From Sphingomonas sp. (lineage in GTDB: Bacteria; Pseudomonadota; Alphaproteobacteria; Sphingomonadales; Sphingomonadaceae), in assembly GCF_017745215.1 (NCBI RefSeq), contig NZ_JAGHZV010000004.1, positions 184,172-248,171 of the forward strand: 64,000 nt of DNA, read 5' to 3'. This document shows, one piece after another, positions 61,841 to 64,000 of this stretch. A model generated the notes under the pieces. That model was given only the letters and a program-made list of their open reading frames with translations, searched no databases and was not told the origin of the DNA. Numbering within the stretch: the stretch's first letter is position 1; each line of letters opens with the position of its first letter. The translations under genes were made by a program, and so were the position numbers.

Positions 61841-61871
61841 ATGATCGATAGCGCCACGTCCTATCGATCAT
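61841..61871. terminator. Perfect inverted repeat after hipA
   Basis: ATGATCGATAG, nine bases, then CTATCGATCAT: an 11-bp perfect stem 20 nt after the hipA stop. It may end the hipBA transcript, although no T-run follows; it might instead be a protein-binding site. Confidence 0.45.
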
Positions 61872-62060
61872 TATGTCGCGATACGTGATTGATTGAGGCT
61901 TACCTCGCAGCGCGAGGACAGCGAGACGACCCCATCAAGCGATCGTCCATACCGTCGCTGCTTCCAATCTGACTTCTTACCACCGGTGTGCATGAATTTT
62001 TAGGAAGAAAACTTGCATAGGTGACTGCAGGGTCTATCTGGACGGGCAGAGGATGGAAAC

Positions 62061-62651
62061 GTGTCCGCACTAAACGAGCTGAAGCGACGGCTGCGGCCGG
62101 GCCAGGTCTATCGGCGCAAGGATCTCGCGCGTTGGTCGACCGCGGTCGATCGCCATCTGCGTCAGTTGGTCGGAGAAGGCCGGCTCGAGAAGGTCTCGGG
62201 CGGAGTTTATATGGTTCCGCGTCAGACCCGCTTCGGCGCTTCTCCCGCCGCGCCCGAGAAGCTCGTCGAGACCTTCCTCGGCGACGACCGCTTCCTGATG
62301 GTCTCGCCCAACGCCTATAATGGCCTCGGGGTCGGTACGACCCAGCTCTACAACGAAACCGTGGTCTACAACCGCAAGCGTCATGGGCGGTTCAAGCTCG
62401 ATGGGCGGACCTATGATTTCAGGCTTCGCCCGTCGGTTCCTCCGCGGCTGACCGAAGAGGTGCTGATGGTCGACCTCCTCCACAATCTCGACCGGCTTGC
62501 CGAGGACAAGTCTGCGGTGTTGCCGCGTGCGCTAGCGCGCGCGCGCACGATGGACCGCAACAAGCTGGCGAAGGCACTGCGCGACTATGGCTCCGCCCGC
62601 GCCGAGCGGCTGCTCGAACCCGTGCTGGCACCGCAGCCGGTCGCGAACTGA
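62061..62651 (+). CDS. AbiEi-family antitoxin
   Basis: A 196-residue protein of the AbiEi (DUF6088-like) antitoxin type. It begins with a winged-helix region (VYRRKDLARWSTAVDRHLRQ, then LVGEGRLEKVSGGVYMVPRQ) and goes on to a C-terminal domain with DYGSARAERLLEP. In AbiE type IV systems it represses transcription and counteracts the AbiEii nucleotidyltransferase. Here the toxin gene next to it is truncated, so this antitoxin is orphaned. Translation starts at a GTG at 62061. Confidence 0.8.
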   Translation: MSALNELKRRLRPGQVYRRKDLARWSTAVDRHLRQLVGEGRLEKVSGGVYMVPRQTRFGASPAAPEKLVETFLGDDRFLMVSPNAYNGLGVGTTQLYNETVVYNRKRHGRFKLDGRTYDFRLRPSVPPRLTEEVLMVDLLHNLDRLAEDKSAVLPRALARARTMDRNKLAKALRDYGSARAERLLEPVLAPQPVAN

Positions 62652-62743
62652 TGCTGCTCCACGAGCTTCCGGAGTTCCGCGACCTGATCGCGGTGACCGC
62701 GCGAGAGCGCGGGATCGACTCGGGTCTCGTGGAGATCACGTAT
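62651..62743 (+). pseudogene. AbiEii toxin remnant
   Basis: The first 30 or so codons of an AbiEii-type nucleotidyltransferase: MLLHELPEFRDLIAVTARER and then GIDSGLVEITY. The intact family continues with EKDYW and the transferase motifs; here the match stops and the reading frame runs into unrelated sequence. Its start overlaps the antitoxin stop by one base, as in whole systems. So most of the toxin gene is deleted. Confidence 0.7.
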
Positions 62744-62759
62744 AGCCCGGGGTTCTCTC

Positions 62760-62828
62760 TACTATCGCGATCAGCCGTAGCTCAACACCATCCTGGACCG
62801 GATCAACCACAACGCAACGCGGCTCTAG
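62760..62828 (+). pseudogene. Possible IS21 helper (IstB-like) C-terminal remnant
   Basis: In this frame the sequence reads YYRDQP, a TAG stop, then LNTILDRINHNATRL and a final stop. The ILDR-x-x-HNA-x-RL pattern resembles the C terminus of IstB, the ATPase of IS21 elements. The match is short and broken, so this is tentative. It lies right after the AbiEii deletion point, which an IS event could explain. Confidence 0.3.
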
Positions 62829-63132
62829 GTTCGCAATGCGCCATGTATGGCGCCACGCAATCTGCCTTCCGCTCCCCGATTCCGAAACCTTATCCTCAAT
62901 TCACCTCGTACGCGAGTTGAATCGGAAAAAGCTGGCATTTTGAAGAATATTCCCTATTGTCTCTCCAGTACTCATAGAGTACCAATATGACTCGAACCGC
63001 TGTTTATAGGAGTTTATTGGGTATCTTTTCAGGTCATCTTAAAAATCCAATCTTACATAACTATTTTTATTCAATATCTTAACTTAAACTATCGAGTCCT
63101 CTTCTGGCCATTTGCTCTTCCGAGAACGTCCG
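62829..63132. other. AT-rich intergenic stretch
   Basis: About 300 bp of markedly AT-rich sequence between the debris above and the integrase region. No gene is seen. It has a small dyad GTACTC-ATA-GAGTAC (62968-62982). A short stretch at 63093-63110 ending TGGCCA looks like a tRNA 3' end but is too little to call an attachment site. Confidence 0.4.
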
Positions 63133-63158
63133 AAAAACGGCAGATTTCTGCCGTTTTT
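63133..63158. terminator. Bidirectional rho-independent terminator
   Basis: AAAAACGGCAGA-TT-TCTGCCGTTTTT: a perfect 12-bp stem with A-run on one side and T-run on the other, so it can stop transcription from either direction. It isolates the integrase gene from upstream transcription. Confidence 0.85.
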
Positions 63159-63213
63159 TGTGATATGACCGTCCGGTGAAATCCGGGCTGTTCCGGCACC
63201 AATCGGGAACAAA

Positions 63214-63266
63214 GATGGTATTCCTGATGGTATCGGCGGCCCCTGATGGACAGGGACGATACCATC
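63214..63266. promoter_or_regulatory. Repeated GATGGTAT sites and dyad before the integrase start
   Basis: GATGGTATCG (63226-63235) and its exact reverse complement CGATACCATC (63257-63266) end directly at the integrase ATG; a further GATGGTAT-like copy lies at 63214. They may be arm-type integrase binding sites or an operator. Evidence is pattern only. Confidence 0.5.
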
Positions 63267-63728
63267 ATGGGAAAGCTTTTCGCGACGACGGTCACCAACG
63301 CCAAGCCGACCGACCGAGACTATAAGCTCGCCGACGGCGCCGGCCTCTATCTTCTCGTGAAGACGAACGGCGCCAAGCTCTGGCGACTCAATTATCGGCA
63401 CTGGGCAAGCAGCGGACACTTTCGTTCGGCGCGTGGCCGGATGTCGGCCTTGCGGCTGCCCGTTCGCAACGTGACGATGCCCGCCGGATGATTGCCGCGG
63501 GCCTCGCCCCCTCGCATGAGATCAAGCTGGAAACCGCGCGCGACATGATCGCCGCCGAAAACAGCTTCAAGGCGGTCGCCGAGGAGTGGATCGCGAAGAA
63601 CGAGCGCGAGGACATGGCCGAGGTCACCCTCGCCAAGATTCGCTGGCTGCTCGACAAGGCCTATCCCAAGCTCGGCAACCGGCCGATCGCCAAGATCACC
63701 GCGCAGGAAGTGCTCGCGGTGCTTCGCC
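63267..63728 (+). pseudogene. Tyrosine integrase, frameshifted and truncated
   Basis: The N-terminal part of a P4-type tyrosine recombinase: MGKLFATTVTNAKPTDRDYK, LADGAGLYLLV and KTNGAKLWRLNYR. Around 63400 one base is missing: the frame should continue KQRTLSFGAWPDVGLAAARS, which is found in another frame, and goes on to FKAVAEEWIAKNE and the core-binding segment KITAQEVLAVL. The match stops near 63725 before the catalytic domain (R, H, R, Y all absent). It cannot make an active enzyme. The ATG at 63267 is the family start. Confidence 0.88.
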
Positions 63729-64000
63729 ACCACCGCGACCTACACGCCGCTCGGCGACCTGCTCACCGTAGACGGGCCGCTTTCGGGCACCGCCGACACC
63801 ACGACCTACCGCTACGATGCCGCGCGGCGGCGGACGGGTGTGATCTCGGCCGATCCGGACGGCGCAGGCTCGCTGAAGCGTCGCGCGCAGAAGACGACTT
63901 ATGACGGCGCGGGCCGGGTGACCGACGTCGAGGTCGGCACGGTCAACGGCACGAGCGACAGCGACTGGTCGGCGTTCGCCTCCGCGCAGAAGGTGACCAC
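63726..64000 (+). pseudogene. RHS-repeat protein interior, joined to integrase fragment
   Basis: From the point where the integrase match ends, a different frame stays open to the window edge and encodes RHS/YD-repeat sequence: TTATYTPLGDLLTVDGPLSG, TYRYDAARRRTGVISADPDG and TTYDGAGRVTDVEVGTVNG. YD-type repeats are typical of RHS proteins (toxin delivery or surface proteins). No start codon or N terminus is present, so this is a 5'-truncated copy unless it is read as a fusion. It continues past the right edge. Confidence 0.8.

Noticed and set aside
63093..63110. tRNA 3'-end-like sequence as an attachment site
   Set aside because: Only about 18 bases resemble a tRNA end, no tRNA body is present and I could not find a second copy in the window.
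1..64000. CRISPR arrays, rRNA or tRNA genes
   Set aside because: I saw no regularly spaced direct repeats and no rRNA or complete tRNA pattern in reading through the window.

Overview
The window looks like part of a sphingomonad (alphaproteobacterial, high-GC) integrative and conjugative element (ICE) carrying large cargo blocks. Taxonomy is inferred from gene content: a trb-type conjugation system of the Tn4371-like layout, a sphingomonad-style lasso-peptide locus with isopeptidase, TonB receptor and FecI/FecR, and a LuxR/LuxI/PhyH quorum-sensing cassette. I ran no search.

Layout. (1) 1-7966, minus strand: traG, a ribbon-helix-helix regulator, trbB-C-D-E-J and the start of trbL, tightly overlapped. 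(2) About 8000-28560: a 20-kb block between traG and the relaxase gene, which would normally be neighbours. It is packed with nucleases and ATPases: three unrelated-looking GHKL ATPases, a C5 methyltransferase with Vsr, two HNH nucleases, a Z1 helicase with a PD-(D/E)XK partner, two further PD-(D/E)XK candidates, HEPN proteins and an MNT-HEPN fusion. I read it as a defence island. (3) 28565-38254, mostly minus: relaxase with a candidate oriT upstream, a hypothetical gene, lytic transglycosylase, TraF protease, HTH protein, DUF736, ParB, DUF2958 and ArdC-like antirestriction protein. (4) 39030-45318, minus: a five-gene, less GC-rich operon for an ABC importer with a membrane-anchored protein of unknown function and a DUF2156-like acyltransferase. 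(5) 45926-57750: a convergent lasso-peptide locus. On the plus strand: ECF sigma factor, FecR, STN-TonB receptor, isopeptidase. On the minus strand: LuxR, LuxI, PhyH, GntR regulator, precursor, B protein, C protein, in one apparent transcription unit. (6) 58014-62650: a second LuxR, DUF2285 protein, excisionase-like HTH, HipBA with two perfect operator palindromes, and an AbiEi antitoxin whose toxin gene is reduced to a stub. (7) 62650-64000: debris, a frameshifted tyrosine integrase cut short and joined directly to the interior of an RHS-repeat gene.

How it fits together. Regions 1, 3 and part of 6 would move and maintain the element. Region 2 would protect the host or exclude competitors. 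Region 5 would make, sense, import and linearise a lasso peptide, and its gene order suggests cell-density control of its synthesis. The right end appears decayed, so the element may no longer excise using the integrase seen here.
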